Source of the DNA: Pseudoxanthomonas composti
Lineage (GTDB): Bacteria > Pseudomonadota > Gammaproteobacteria > Xanthomonadales > Xanthomonadaceae
Direction: 5' to 3'
Assembly: GCF_004122095.1 (NCBI RefSeq)
Contig: NZ_SAWZ01000004.1
Span: 186,001 to 250,000, forward strand
Length of the DNA: 64,000 bases
Made by a program: the position numbers and the translations under genes. Shown in pieces: positions 47,968 to 57,420 of this stretch. Numbering within the stretch: position 1 is the first letter of the stretch; every line of letters begins with the position of its first letter. Under the pieces are notes generated by a model, which saw nothing but the letters and a program-made list of their open reading frames with translations, made no database searches and was not told where the DNA came from.

Positions 47968-49056
47968 TCACTCAGGCCTGCCGACCGATCCATGTTCCAC
48001 GTGGAACCGCGTGAAGCGCCAATCCGCGGTCGACAAAGGGGAGGGGAGCTCGGTACCCGTGATCACAACCTGGGCCGGCGAACCGGCTAGCCGCCCCAAC
48101 ACGCGCTCCTGATGCCCGCGATCCAGCTCGGAAGCGAGGTCATCCAGCGCCACCACTGGCCATTCCCCCTGGCGGGCCGCAAAATCCTGCGCCTGTGCAA
48201 GCAGGCACGACAACGCGGTCAGCTTGGCCTGACCACGAGAAAGCGGCTCGCGGTTGGGCAGCGCGGGGAAGTCGATCCGCCAGTCGGCGCGATGCGGGCC
48301 GGCATGCGTATACCCGGTCATGCGATCACGCTCACGCGAGAGCAGCAGCGCGTCTGCGAGCGAGACCTCGGACCGGCGCCAGCCCGGCAAGAAGGAGACG
48401 GACGGCGTGCCCAAGGAGGGGACGAGCTCAGTGGCGACCTCGGCCAGATGCGCCTCGAGCGCATCCAGATATCCTCCACGGTGCAGCGTAAGCTGTTCGC
48501 CACTGTCCGCCAGCTCAGCCTCCCAAGGCTCCAGGTCGCGGGGACCGCCATGCTGCTTCAAAAGGGCATTGCGTTGCTTGAGCGCCCGCGCATAGCGCCG
48601 CCACAGCGGGAGGAAGCCAGGTTCCACGTGGAACAGGCCCCAATCCAGGTAGCGACGACGGGCTTCTGCGCTGCCTGTCACCAGCGCGTGACTCCCTGGT
48701 TCGAAGGTCACCACCGCAAAGGCGGCGCACAGATCGCCCAGCTGCGCCACGTTCTGGCCGTCCAGTCGCCCCTCCCATTGCTGCCCTGAGTGCCGCAGGC
48801 CCGCGCGGCGCTGACGCCCCAGCCGCTGCTCTTCCCATTCAACGAAGATCTCCAGCGCGTCCGCGTGGCTGCGGATCAGCCCGTCACGGACACGCCCCCG
48901 GAAACTGCGCCCGTAAGCCATGACGTGCAGCGCCTCCAGCACCGTGGTCTTGCCAGCACCGTTCTCCCCGGTGATCACATTCAGCCCAGGGCCCAGCTCA
49001 AGCTGAAATCCTGCGAATCTGCGGATCTGCGAGCCTGTGAGGCGGGTTACCAGCAC
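47968..49056 (-). CDS. recF: DNA replication and repair protein RecF
   Basis: 362-residue ABC-type ATPase helping RecOR load RecA at gaps. Walker A GENGAGKTTVLEA at the N-terminus, the ABC signature LSRGQAKLTALSC and the Walker B VALDDLASELDR are seen. It lies between dnaN and gyrB. A parS-like site is embedded in its coding sequence at 48620. Confidence 0.96.
   Translation of the reverse strand: MLVTRLTGSQIRRFAGFQLELGPGLNVITGENGAGKTTVLEALHVMAYGRSFRGRVRDGLIRSHADALEIFVEWEEQRLGRQRRAGLRHSGQQWEGRLDGQNVAQLGDLCAAFAVVTFEPGSHALVTGSAEARRRYLDWGLFHVEPGFLPLWRRYARALKQRNALLKQHGGPRDLEPWEAELADSGEQLTLHRGGYLDALEAHLAEVATELVPSLGTPSVSFLPGWRRSEVSLADALLLSRERDRMTGYTHAGPHRADWRIDFPALPNREPLSRGQAKLTALSCLLAQAQDFAARQGEWPVVALDDLASELDRGHQERVLGRLAGSPAQVVITGTELPSPLSTADWRFTRFHVEHGSVGRPE
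47993..48008. promoter_or_regulatory. parS-like palindrome 2
   Basis: TGTTCCACGTGGAACC, one base from the perfect palindrome, 84 bp from site 1 and overlapping the recF 3' end. Confidence 0.83.
48620..48635. promoter_or_regulatory. parS-like palindrome 3, inside recF
   Basis: GGTTCCACGTGGAACA, within the recF coding sequence; the codons FHVE serve both protein and site. Confidence 0.8.
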
Positions 49057-49125
49057 GAAGAGACCTCGCGACCCGCCCGTGAAGCAGATACGACAACGCC
49101 CGGATCACCCGGGCGTCGTGCAGCG

Positions 49126-49141
49126 CGTTCCACGTGGAACA
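49126..49141. promoter_or_regulatory. parS-like palindrome 4
   Basis: CGTTCCACGTGGAACA between recF and dnaN, 70 bp upstream of the recF start. Confidence 0.83.
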
Positions 49142-49153
49142 TCGTCCCAACCG

Positions 49154-50251
49154 TCACAGACGCAGCGGCATCACCACGTGGCGACACTTCTCGCTGGAGG
49201 CCTCACGCACCAAGGCCGACGAGTTGGCATCGCGCAGCTGCAGCACGATGAACTCATCCTTCAGCGCAGAGAGCGCATCCAGGAGGTAATTCACGTTGAA
49301 GCCGATCGCCAGGTCGTCGACCTTGGTGTCGGCTTCGATCTCTTCCTGCGCTTCTTCCTGCTCGGGGTTGTGCGCGCTGATCTTCAACTGGCCAGGCGAC
49401 ACTTCCACGCGCACGCCGCGGTACTTCTCGTTGGACAGGATGGCCGCACGCTGCAGCGCCGCGCGCAGCACCTCGCGGTCGAGCTTGACTTCGCGGTCCG
49501 CGCCGATCGGGATCACTGCCTCGTAATCCGGGAAACGGCCATCGATCAGCTTGCTGGTGAAGGTGACATCGTCGCGCTTCATGCGGATGTGGCTGCGACC
49601 GATTTCCAGTTCAACCACGCGCTCGCCACCTTCCAGCAGGCGCTGCAGCTCGGTCACGCCCTTGCGCGGCACGATGATCTGGCGCTTGCCGGTGCTGCCT
49701 TCCAGCGACGCCTCGCACAGCGCCAAGCGGTGACCATCGGTGGCCACACAACGAAGACCGCTATCGCGCAGGTCGAACAACAGCCCGTTGAGGTAGTAGC
49801 GCACGTCCTGCTGGGCCATCGCGAACGCGGTGCGCTCGATCAGCTCCTTCAAGGTGGCTTCAGGCACGTGCACGCGTTCGGTGGCTTCCACCTCATCCAC
49901 CGACGGGAAATCGTTCGCGGGCAGGGTGGCCAGGGTGAAACGGCTCCGGCCGGCCTGCACGGTGACCTTGTCACCGGTCTGGGAGACGGTGACGCGGCTG
50001 CCATCGGGCAGGGCGCGAATGATGTCGAACAACTTGCGTGCCGGAATGGTGGTTTCCCCATCCTGCGCATCGTCCACTGCGCTGCGCGACACCATCTCCA
50101 CTTCCAGGTCGGTGCCGGTCAGCGAGAGCTGGCCGTTGCTGACCTGGACCAGGAAGTTGGCCAGCACCGGCAAGGTCTGGCGCCGTTCCACGACATTGAC
50201 CACTTGCGCCAGGGGTTTGAGGAGAGCTTCTCGTTGGAGGCTGAAACGCAT
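49154..50251 (-). CDS. dnaN: DNA polymerase III beta subunit (sliding clamp)
   Basis: 365-residue clamp with three repeated domains. MRFSLQREALLKPLAQVVNV at the N-terminus and the C-terminal HVVMPLRL (cleft Met-Pro-Leu-Arg) are as expected. It is followed by recF and preceded by the dnaA gene over a 223-bp origin-like gap. Confidence 0.98.
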   Translation of the reverse strand: MRFSLQREALLKPLAQVVNVVERRQTLPVLANFLVQVSNGQLSLTGTDLEVEMVSRSAVDDAQDGETTIPARKLFDIIRALPDGSRVTVSQTGDKVTVQAGRSRFTLATLPANDFPSVDEVEATERVHVPEATLKELIERTAFAMAQQDVRYYLNGLLFDLRDSGLRCVATDGHRLALCEASLEGSTGKRQIIVPRKGVTELQRLLEGGERVVELEIGRSHIRMKRDDVTFTSKLIDGRFPDYEAVIPIGADREVKLDREVLRAALQRAAILSNEKYRGVRVEVSPGQLKISAHNPEQEEAQEEIEADTKVDDLAIGFNVNYLLDALSALKDEFIVLQLRDANSSALVREASSEKCRHVVMPLRL

Positions 50252-50474
50252 CTGGTCTAGGTCCCTATGCCGTAGATTTAATTGTGGAAATAAATAAAAA
50301 GCTGGTGGTGGTGGTAGCGCGCAAAATCGCCTGAAACTACTTCAACCCTTTGAATCTGAAGCGAATTTCCGAACTACAACCCGGTGGACAAGCGGCGGCG
50401 CGCTTCTGGGAAAAGCTGTGGATAAAAACGCGGCTGCGTTCGACGCACATCTTATCCACAACTGCGGCAGGGGC
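50252..50474. other. oriC: dnaA-dnaN intergenic region, probable oriC
   Basis: Two DnaA boxes of perfect type face each other: TGTGGATAA at 50417-50425 and TTATCCACA at 50452-50460. A further relaxed match, TGTGGAAAT, lies at 50284. Next to it, the tract 50273-50300 (AGATTTAATTGTGGAAATAA, then ATAAAAA) is strikingly AT-rich for this genome and could be the unwinding element. In Xanthomonas the origin lies in this neighbourhood. Which side of dnaA is the true start of replication is not proven by sequence. Confidence 0.75.
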
Positions 50475-51806
50475 TTACTCACTGAGCTTGCGTATAAGTT
50501 TGTCCCAATCCTCGCGCAGCTTGCCATCGGTCTCCATCAGGTTGCGGATCTGGCGGCAGGCATGCAGCACGGTGGTGTGATCGCGCCCGGCGAAGGCATC
50601 GCCGATCTCGGGCAGGCTGTGCTCGGTCAGTTCCTTGGCCAGGGCCATGGCCACCTGCCGCGGACGGGCCAGCGAGCGCGTCCGGCGCTTGGACAGCAGG
50701 TCCTTGATCTGCAGGCCGTAGTAGTCGGCCACGGTCTTCTGGATGTTGGCGATGGAAATGGCCTGCTGCTGGGCCCGCAGCAGGTCGCGCAGGGTTTCCT
50801 GGGCGAACTCCGGGGTGATCGCCCGGCCGGTGAAGTTGGCGCGGGCGGCCAGCGTGTTGAGGGCGCCTTCCAGATCGCGCACGTTGGAGCGCATCTTCTT
50901 GGCCAACAGGAAGGCCACATCGTCGGGGATCTCCGCGCCGCGCTCGCGCGCCTTGGCCAGCACGATGGCCGCGCGGGTCTCGAAGTCCGGCGGGTCGATG
51001 GCCACCGACAGGCCCCAGGCCAGGCGCGACTTCAGCCGCGGCTCCAGGCCTTCGACCTCGCGCGGGTAGCGGTCGCAGGTCAGGATGATCTGCTGGCGTC
51101 CGTCGAACAGCGCGTTGAAGGTGTGGAAGAACTCCTCTTGCGTGCGGTCCTTGCCGGCGAAGAACTGGATGTCGTCGATCAGCAGCGCATCGACCTGCTG
51201 GAAGCGGCGCTTGAACTGGTCCATCGATTTTTCGATCAGTGCCTTGGTCATGGCGCTGAAGAACTGTTCCGAGCGCAGGTACAGCACGCGCGCCTCGGGC
51301 CGGGCACGCAGCATCTCGTTGCCGGCGGCGAACATCAGGTGGGTCTTGCCCAGGCCGGTGCCGCCGTACAGCAGCAGGGGGTTGTGCGCACGGTCGCCAG
51401 GCTTCTGCGCGGCCTGCCAGGCCGCCGCGCGCGCCAGCTGGTTGCTGCGACCCTCGACGAAGTTGTCGAAGGTGTAGTGGTTGTCCATGTTGCCCGCGTA
51501 GGGCTCGGCGGCCAGCGCGGTGGCCGTGGCCGAGGTGGACAGCGTGGACGCGCTCGGCGCCGGCGCGGCGGCCCGACGCGAGCCGATCTCCAGCGAGACA
51601 TCGCCATGCCCGGCGAAGTAGGTCAGCAGTTCGCGGATGCGCGAGAGGTAGCGCTCGCGCACCTGGTCGACGATGAAGGCATTGGGCGCGTACAGCACCA
51701 TCGCGTCGCTGCGCTGGTCGGCTTGCAGCGGCTTGAGCCAGGTGTGTACGTCTTCGGCTGGAAACTCGGCTTCCAGACGTTCAAGGCAGCGGGGCCAGGC
51801 ATCCAT
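50475..51806 (-). CDS. dnaA: Chromosomal replication initiator DnaA
   Basis: 443-residue AAA+ initiator. Domain I starts [15 protein letters not shown]; the start at 51806 matches relatives, whereas the frame extends 168 bp further upstream. Domain III shows Walker [10 protein letters not shown] and Walker [21 protein letters not shown]; domain IV has the DNA-binding signature [15 protein letters not shown]. Divergent rpmH begins after 242 bp. Confidence 0.98.
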   Translation of the reverse strand: MDAWPRCLERLEAEFPAEDVHTWLKPLQADQRSDAMVLYAPNAFIVDQVRERYLSRIRELLTYFAGHGDVSLEIGSRRAAAPAPSASTLSTSATATALAAEPYAGNMDNHYTFDNFVEGRSNQLARAAAWQAAQKPGDRAHNPLLLYGGTGLGKTHLMFAAGNEMLRARPEARVLYLRSEQFFSAMTKALIEKSMDQFKRRFQQVDALLIDDIQFFAGKDRTQEEFFHTFNALFDGRQQIILTCDRYPREVEGLEPRLKSRLAWGLSVAIDPPDFETRAAIVLAKARERGAEIPDDVAFLLAKKMRSNVRDLEGALNTLAARANFTGRAITPEFAQETLRDLLRAQQQAISIANIQKTVADYYGLQIKDLLSKRRTRSLARPRQVAMALAKELTEHSLPEIGDAFAGRDHTTVLHACRQIRNLMETDGKLREDWDKLIRKLSE

Positions 51807-52048
51807 CAAATCGTTCAACGTGTGCTTGGGCAACGGCGCACGGAAAAGCGCACGATGCGTGGGAATTCGGCAGAGCAGCCGGCCGGTCAGACTACCACCG
51901 GGACCCGGTGCCGCAAAGGAGTTATGCACAGGCCCGCCCACAGACTTGTCCACGGCCGTGCAAGAAAAAGTCAAGCAGGACTTGACCTTGCGGCATACAC
52001 CTCTCTAGAATTTCCGGTTCTTTCCGTCCACCATCATTCGAGGCCCCC
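51807..52048. other. dnaA-rpmH divergent region with DnaA-box-like sites
   Basis: Relaxed DnaA boxes TTATGCACA (51922-51930) and TTGTCCACG (51946) suggest DnaA binding and autoregulation or a second part of the origin. The rpmH promoter (TTGACC at 51982, 18-bp spacer, TAGAAT at 52006) fits sigma70 well. Confidence 0.7.
51982..52011 (+). promoter_or_regulatory. Sigma70 promoter of rpmH
   Basis: TTGACC and TAGAAT separated by 18 bp, 37 bp before the rpmH start codon. Confidence 0.7.
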
Positions 52049-52189
52049 ATGGCCACCAAGCGCACCTATCAACCCAGCAACCTCAAGCGCAAGCGCGACC
52101 ATGGTTTCCGTGCCCGCATGAAGACCGCCGACGGCCGCAAGATCCTGGCCCGTCGTCGCGCCAAGGGTCGCGCGCGTCTCAGCGCCTGA
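52049..52189 (+). CDS. rpmH: Ribosomal protein bL34
   Basis: 46-residue basic protein of the large ribosomal subunit. It begins [20 protein letters not shown] and ends GRARLSA, standard for the family. Followed by rnpA. Confidence 0.98.
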   Translation: MATKRTYQPSNLKRKRDHGFRARMKTADGRKILARRRAKGRARLSA

Positions 52190-52264
52190 TCCTGATTCAT
52201 CGGCCTGCCACGCGCACGGCCGATGAGGCTTGGGTCCGCCCCTCTCGGCGGACCAGATCCCACG

Positions 52265-52699
52265 ATGTCCCTGACGTTCCCGCGAAGCTCGCGGGTCCGC
52301 ACGCGCGGTGACTACACCCGTGCGTTCGACCGTGCGCGCCGCACCGCCGATCCGCTGATGGTCCTGCACTGGGCGCGCGAGACGGCGAGCGAACCCCGCC
52401 TCGGTCTGGCGGTCTCGCGCAAGGTCGATCCGAATGCCGTCGGCCGCAACCGCATCAAGCGCGTGCTGCGCGAGCAGTTCCGTCAGCTGCGTGCGCAGCT
52501 GCCCGCCGGCGACTATGTCGTGGTCGCCCGTCACGTGGCCCGCCAAGCTACCAACACCGCGCTGCGCGAGGCGTTCTGCCGCCTGCTCCAGCGCTCCGGC
52601 GCGTTGCCGCCTGCGGCGGTGGGCGGCACAATGCCCGCGCCTGCCGCTCCGGCACCGACCTCCTCTTCCCTGTCCGCGTCGCCGTCGGGCGACGCCTGA
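52265..52699 (+). CDS. rnpA: Ribonuclease P protein component
   Basis: 144-residue protein subunit of RNase P. The signature [13 protein letters not shown] is present and the basic N-terminal half is typical ([19 protein letters not shown]). A 30-residue Ala/Pro/Ser-rich C-terminal tail makes it longer than the usual 110-125 residues. It is followed by yidC after 13 bp; no yidD gene lies between, unlike many relatives. Confidence 0.95.
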   Translation: MSLTFPRSSRVRTRGDYTRAFDRARRTADPLMVLHWARETASEPRLGLAVSRKVDPNAVGRNRIKRVLREQFRQLRAQLPAGDYVVVARHVARQATNTALREAFCRLLQRSGALPPAAVGGTMPAPAAPAPTSSSLSASPSGDA

Positions 52700-52712
52700 G
52701 ATTGCCTGTCCG

Positions 52713-54428
52713 ATGAACCAGACCCGTGTCTTCCTGATCCTCGCCTGGCTGATGGTGGCGACCCTGCTGTGGATGGAATGGAGCCGCCAGCACAGCGCGC
52801 CCACGCCATCCACGCCCGCCGCCGCCACGGCAGGGACGACCGAAGGGGTGACCGCGCCGGGCAATGGCGCCGATCCGGGCGTGATCCCCAACACCGACGG
52901 GCTGGCACTGCCGAGCACCTCGCCACAGCTCGCCGGTCCCGCCCCGGCCCAGCAGGGCGCGGCCGCGCGCGTGCGCGTGAGCACCGACGTGCTGCAGGTC
53001 GAACTGGACGGCAGCCGCGTGCTGCAGGCCGATCTGCTGAAGTTCCCGCAGAGCAAGGACGCGGGCAGCCCGCCGGTGCGTCTGTTCAACGATGTCCCCG
53101 GCACCTACTACACCGCGGGCATCGCCTGGGTGGGCGGCAATGGCACGGCGCTGCCGGCGCAGTTCGTGCCCGAGCAAGGCAACGCGCCGGCGGTGTTGGA
53201 GCAGGGCCAGGACACGCTGGTGGTGCCCTTCGTGTGGAAGGGACCCAATGGCGTCAGCATCCGCCGCACTTTCACCTTCAAGCGCGGCCAGTACGCGGTG
53301 GACGTGGCCGACCAGGTGCTCAACACCGGCAGCGCGCCGTTCCAGGGCGTGGTGTACCGCCAGCTCGAGCGCGTGCCGCCCGAGGTCAAGAGCGGCATGA
53401 CCAACCCGGAATCCTTCAGCCTGCTGGGCTCGGCCTGGTACAGCAAGGACGTGGGCTACCAGCGCCGCAAGTTCAAGGACTACCTGGATGATGGCCGGGT
53501 CGACCAGCAGATGACCGGCGGCTGGATCGCCATGCTGCAGCACCACTTCATGAGCGGCTGGATCCCGCAGGCCGACGACAAGGTCAAGGTGTCGCTGGCC
53601 GAGCGCAAGGTGGCCGGGACCCAGCGCTACCTGATCAGCGAGGCCGGCCCGGGCGTCAACGTGCCGCCGGGCCAGCAGAGCACGACCTCCGCGCGCCTGT
53701 GGGTAGGTCCCAAGCTGGTGGCCAGCATCGCCACCGCGCAGGTGCCGGGCCTGGACCGCGCCATCGACTACAGCCAGTTCTCCATCTTCGCGGTGATCGG
53801 CTCGGGCCTGTTCTGGATCCTCAGCCACATCCACGACCTGGTCGGCAACTGGGGCTGGTCGATCATCGGCCTGGTAGTGGTGGTCAAGCTGGTGCTGTTC
53901 CCGCTGGCCAACGCGCAATACCGCAGCGCCGCCAAGATGCGCCAGTTCCAGCCGCGCCTGGCGCAGCTGAAGGAGCGCTATGGCGATGATCGCCAGAAGT
54001 ACCAGCAGGCGATGATGGACCTGTACAAGAAGGAGAAGATCAACCCGATGGGCGGCTGCCTGCCGGTGCTGGTGCAGATGCCGATCTGGCTGTCGCTGTA
54101 CTGGGTGCTCAACGAGTCGGTGGAACTGCGCCAGGCGCCATGGGCGTTCTGGATCCACGACCTGACCGCGCGCGATCCTTACTTCATCCTGCCGGTGCTG
54201 AACGTGGCGATCATGTTCTTCACCCAGCGCCTGAACCCCGCGCCGGGCATGGACCCAACCCAGCAGAAGATCATGATGTACATGCCGCTGGCCTTCGGCG
54301 TGATGATGGCGCTGTTCCCGTCCGGCCTGGTGCTGTACTGGGTGACCAACGGCGCGCTGGGCCTGGCGCAGCAGTGGTGGATGACGCGCAAGTACAGCGC
54401 GCCCAGCCCAGCCAAGGCGGCCAAGTAG
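52713..54428 (+). CDS. yidC: Membrane protein insertase YidC
   Basis: 571-residue insertase for inner-membrane proteins. An N-terminal membrane helix (FLILAWLMVATLLWMEW) and large periplasmic domain are followed by the conserved core of five helices with YKKEKINPMGGCLPVLVQMP. The frame begins 13 bp after rnpA. A hairpin follows. Confidence 0.97.
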   Translation: MNQTRVFLILAWLMVATLLWMEWSRQHSAPTPSTPAAATAGTTEGVTAPGNGADPGVIPNTDGLALPSTSPQLAGPAPAQQGAAARVRVSTDVLQVELDGSRVLQADLLKFPQSKDAGSPPVRLFNDVPGTYYTAGIAWVGGNGTALPAQFVPEQGNAPAVLEQGQDTLVVPFVWKGPNGVSIRRTFTFKRGQYAVDVADQVLNTGSAPFQGVVYRQLERVPPEVKSGMTNPESFSLLGSAWYSKDVGYQRRKFKDYLDDGRVDQQMTGGWIAMLQHHFMSGWIPQADDKVKVSLAERKVAGTQRYLISEAGPGVNVPPGQQSTTSARLWVGPKLVASIATAQVPGLDRAIDYSQFSIFAVIGSGLFWILSHIHDLVGNWGWSIIGLVVVVKLVLFPLANAQYRSAAKMRQFQPRLAQLKERYGDDRQKYQQAMMDLYKKEKINPMGGCLPVLVQMPIWLSLYWVLNESVELRQAPWAFWIHDLTARDPYFILPVLNVAIMFFTQRLNPAPGMDPTQQKIMMYMPLAFGVMMALFPSGLVLYWVTNGALGLAQQWWMTRKYSAPSPAKAAK

Positions 54429-54436
54429 GTCGAGCA

Positions 54437-54462
54437 CGAAGCCCGCCGCAAGGCGGGCTTCG
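54437..54462 (+). terminator. Hairpin after yidC
   Basis: GAAGCCCGCC and GGCGGGCTTC (10 bp) with a GCAA tetraloop 9 bp after the yidC stop. No T-run follows, so termination may be partial and mnmE may be co-transcribed. Confidence 0.6.
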
Positions 54463-54557
54463 CGCATGCGGGCCGCACGTCGCAACGCGCTCGCCAGTGG
54501 ACCTCACCGAGCGGGACTGGCGGTGCTCATCCACGTCTCAGCCAGCCCGATCCTGCT

Positions 54558-55916
54558 ATGGGAGAAGCCGTGAACCTCCAGCCCCAAGACACCATCGCCG
54601 CGATCGCCACCGCCCCGGGTGCCGGGGGCGTGGGCATCGTGCGCCTGTCCGGACCGCAGGCCCTGTCCATCGCCGCGCGCATCTGCCGGTGCCCGCTGCA
54701 GCCGCGGCGCGCGCACTACGCAAGATTCCGCGACGAGCAGGCGCAGCTGCTGGACGACGGCATCGCCCTGGCGTTTCCGGCGCCGCGGAGCTTCACCGGC
54801 GAGGACGTGGTGGAACTGCAGGCGCACGGCAGCCCTGTGGTGCTGCGCCAGCTGGTGGCGCTGGCCTGTCGCCTGGGCGCGCGCCACGCACGCCCAGGTG
54901 AGTTCAGCGAGCGGGCGTTTCTCAATGGCAAGTTCGACCTGACCCAGGCCGAGGCCATCGCCGACCTGATCGCCGCGGCGGACGTGCGCTCGGCGCGGGC
55001 GGCGCGGCGCGCACTGGACGGGGCGTTCTCCACGCGCGTCCACGGCGTGGCCGACCAGGTGCTGGCGCTGCGGGTGCATGTGGAGGCGGCGATCGATTTC
55101 GCCGACGAGCCGCTGGACACGCTGGGCGGGGCCGCTGTCAGGCAGGGGCTGGAAGTGGCGCAGACGGCCTTGCTGGGTTTGATCGCCGACGCGCAGCGCG
55201 GGCGGCGCCTGCGCGATGGCCTGCATGCGGTGATCGTCGGGCCGCCCAATGCCGGCAAGAGTTCGCTGCTCAACGCACTGGCCGGCAGCGAGCGCGCCAT
55301 CGTCACCGATATCGCCGGCACCACGCGCGACGTGCTGCGCGAAAGCGTGCACCTGGACGGACTGGAACTGACGCTGGTGGATACCGCCGGCCTGCGCGAG
55401 GGCGGCGATGCCATCGAACGCGAGGGCATGCGCCGGGCGCGCGCGGAATTGCAGCGCGCCGACATCGCCCTGGTGGTGCTGGACGCCACCGCGCTCCAAG
55501 CCGGCCGTGCGGCCGTGGCCGATGCGATCGCCGAGGTGCCCAAACGCCTGTGGATCCACAACAAGGCCGACCTGCTGGACACGGCCACCGTCACCGACAC
55601 CGACGACACCGTGCATGTCTCGGCCATGCATGGCCAGGGCCTGCAGCGCCTGCAGCGCACCTTGCATGCGCTGGTGGGCATGAACGCACCGGAAGGCGGC
55701 GAAGGCGAATTCACCGCGCGCGCGCGCCACGTCACCGCGCTGGAGCTGGCAGCGACGCACCTGGCCCTGGGCCTGGACTGCGTGCGCCATGAGCGCCTGG
55801 AGCTGGCGGCCGAGGAGCTGAGGCTGAGCCACGACGCGCTGGGCGAGATCACCGGCGTGGTCACACCCGATGCCTTGCTTGGCCATATCTTTTCCACCTT
55901 CTGCATCGGCAAGTAG
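54558..55916 (+). CDS. mnmE: tRNA modification GTPase MnmE
   Basis: 452-residue GTPase that with MnmG adds a carboxymethylaminomethyl group to U34 of certain tRNAs. A tetrahydrofolate-binding N-terminal domain ([20 protein letters not shown]), G domain with [29 protein letters not shown] and NKAD, and the C-terminal FSTFCIGK with the essential Cys are present. A Met six codons further on is a possible alternative start. Confidence 0.97.
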   Translation: MGEAVNLQPQDTIAAIATAPGAGGVGIVRLSGPQALSIAARICRCPLQPRRAHYARFRDEQAQLLDDGIALAFPAPRSFTGEDVVELQAHGSPVVLRQLVALACRLGARHARPGEFSERAFLNGKFDLTQAEAIADLIAAADVRSARAARRALDGAFSTRVHGVADQVLALRVHVEAAIDFADEPLDTLGGAAVRQGLEVAQTALLGLIADAQRGRRLRDGLHAVIVGPPNAGKSSLLNALAGSERAIVTDIAGTTRDVLRESVHLDGLELTLVDTAGLREGGDAIEREGMRRARAELQRADIALVVLDATALQAGRAAVADAIAEVPKRLWIHNKADLLDTATVTDTDDTVHVSAMHGQGLQRLQRTLHALVGMNAPEGGEGEFTARARHVTALELAATHLALGLDCVRHERLELAAEELRLSHDALGEITGVVTPDALLGHIFSTFCIGK

Positions 55917-56328
55917 CAAAAGGGGGGGCAGGCCGTCGCCCAGACCCTGCCGCAGACCGACAAGCGCCTCCGGGATGCGGTGTGCGGATCAGGTTGCTCA
56001 GGGGAAAGGCCGAGCATTGGCCTGTACCAGCGACGAGGCGTGCAGCGACCTTGGGCGCTGCCGAGAGTGGTGGCTGGCATGCGGACCTCGACGTCCCGCC
56101 GCCACCAGAGGCTTGCTGCCGAGATTGGCAGGCATCCTGCATCATGGTTTGGTGACGCCGGTCACAATGACCCCGTGGCGGGCGACGGGTCGGCGCACAT
56201 AAGATCATGACGTCCGTACGAGGAACCCGGCGCGCCGCACTGCCGGGCCATTAGAAGGAGACCCGCTCCAGGCGGGTCCGCACACCGCAGGCCACGGACG
56301 CCTGCGGCGGCAACTGGGGAAAACGTAC
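55917..56328. other. 412-bp intergenic region
   Basis: No gene is recognised. A GTGAC-GCCG-GTCAC inverted repeat lies at 56152-56165, and a 7-bp hairpin (GACCCGC/GCGGGTC) at 56260-56278 in the probable leader of the next gene. Promoter of the TonB-like lipoprotein gene presumably lies near 56140-56220. Confidence 0.5.
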
Positions 56329-57366
56329 ATGTCGCACGACCCGATTTCGGCGAAATCGCGCCTGCTTGTGCCTGCACTGCTGGTGCTGGCCATCGCGGCC
56401 TGCTCCAAGAACGAGGCCGATGCGCCCGCGCCCGCCGAGGCGCCCGCGACCCAGGCTGCCGCCACGCAAACCCCGGCGGTGACGGCTGAAACGGCGGTCG
56501 CGCCCGGCGTGAAGGCCATGGGCGCCGAGCAACTGCGCGAGGCCGCCAGCAAGGCCCTGGCCGAGAACCGCATCTACTCGCCGGGCGGCAACAACGCCAT
56601 GGAGTACTACCTGTCGCTGCGCGACAAGGAAGCCAACGACCCGGCGGTCAACAGTGCACTGACCGACCTGTTGCCGTACACGCTGATCGCCGCCGAGCAA
56701 TCGCTGGCGCGCGAGGACCTGGCCGAAGCCCAGCGACTGGCCGCGCTGATCGAAAAGACCGATGCCAACGCCCCGGCGCTGCCGCGCCTGAAGCAGAGCC
56801 TGGCCGCGGCCGAGCGCAGCATCGCCCAGCGCGAGGTCAATGCCGAGGCCACGGCCAAGGCCGAGGCGGACAAGAAGAAGAAAGAGGCCGAACGCGTGGC
56901 CGCCCAGGCCGCCGAGCAGAAGCAGGCGGCCGAGGCGCTGGCCGCCCAGCAGCAACGCGAGCAGGCCAGCCGCGCGGCTGAAGCCGAGCGCAGCGCAGCG
57001 CAGCCGCGCCCGGCCGCCACTGAGGCGCCCACGCCCACGCCCGCGCCGGCCACGCCCGCCCCGTCACCCGCACCGCGGACGGTCAGTGCGCCGGCCACGC
57101 CGACCCTGCGCGTGGTGGCGGCCCCCGCGCCGCGCTATCCGGCCGACGCGTTGCGCTCGGGCACCTCCGGCGAGGTGCTGGTGGAGATCACCGTGGGCGT
57201 GGATGGTTCGGTGACCAACGCCCGCGTGGTGCGCGCTCAGCCGATCCGCGTGTTCGATCGCGAGGCGCTCAACGCGGTGCGTCGCTGGAAGTTCGAGCCG
57301 GTGGACGCCCCGGTCACCACCCGCCGCACCATCGCCTTCAATTCCGGCGGCGGCAGCGGCGATTGA
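56329..57366 (+). CDS. TonB-domain lipoprotein
   Basis: 345-residue protein with a C-terminal TonB domain (about 265-340: RYPADALRSGTSGEVLVEIT ... RRWKFEPVD) but no TonB membrane anchor. The N-terminus instead is a lipoprotein signal, with LVLAIAAC and lipid Cys25 followed by Ser, which predicts outer-membrane sorting. The middle part (about 60-150) is helical and possibly TPR-like; residues 165-235 form an Ala/Glu/Lys-rich coiled coil and a Pro/Ala/Thr-rich linker follows. No ExbB/ExbD is adjacent. Known TonBs are inner-membrane proteins, so this one may have a different job, such as crossing the periplasm from the outer side or a scaffold. Domain call is firm; function is open. Confidence 0.88.
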   Translation: MSHDPISAKSRLLVPALLVLAIAACSKNEADAPAPAEAPATQAAATQTPAVTAETAVAPGVKAMGAEQLREAASKALAENRIYSPGGNNAMEYYLSLRDKEANDPAVNSALTDLLPYTLIAAEQSLAREDLAEAQRLAALIEKTDANAPALPRLKQSLAAAERSIAQREVNAEATAKAEADKKKKEAERVAAQAAEQKQAAEALAAQQQREQASRAAEAERSAAQPRPAATEAPTPTPAPATPAPSPAPRTVSAPATPTLRVVAAPAPRYPADALRSGTSGEVLVEITVGVDGSVTNARVVRAQPIRVFDREALNAVRRWKFEPVDAPVTTRRTIAFNSGGGSGD

Positions 57367-57420
57367 GGGTGCACGCGGCCACGCCACCCTGTGTGCGTGG
57401 CCGCGAAGGTGGGTGGGGGC

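Noticed and set aside
52640..52720. A yidD gene between rnpA and yidC
   Set aside because: Only 13 bp separate the two genes and no YidD-like cysteine-rich frame overlaps them.
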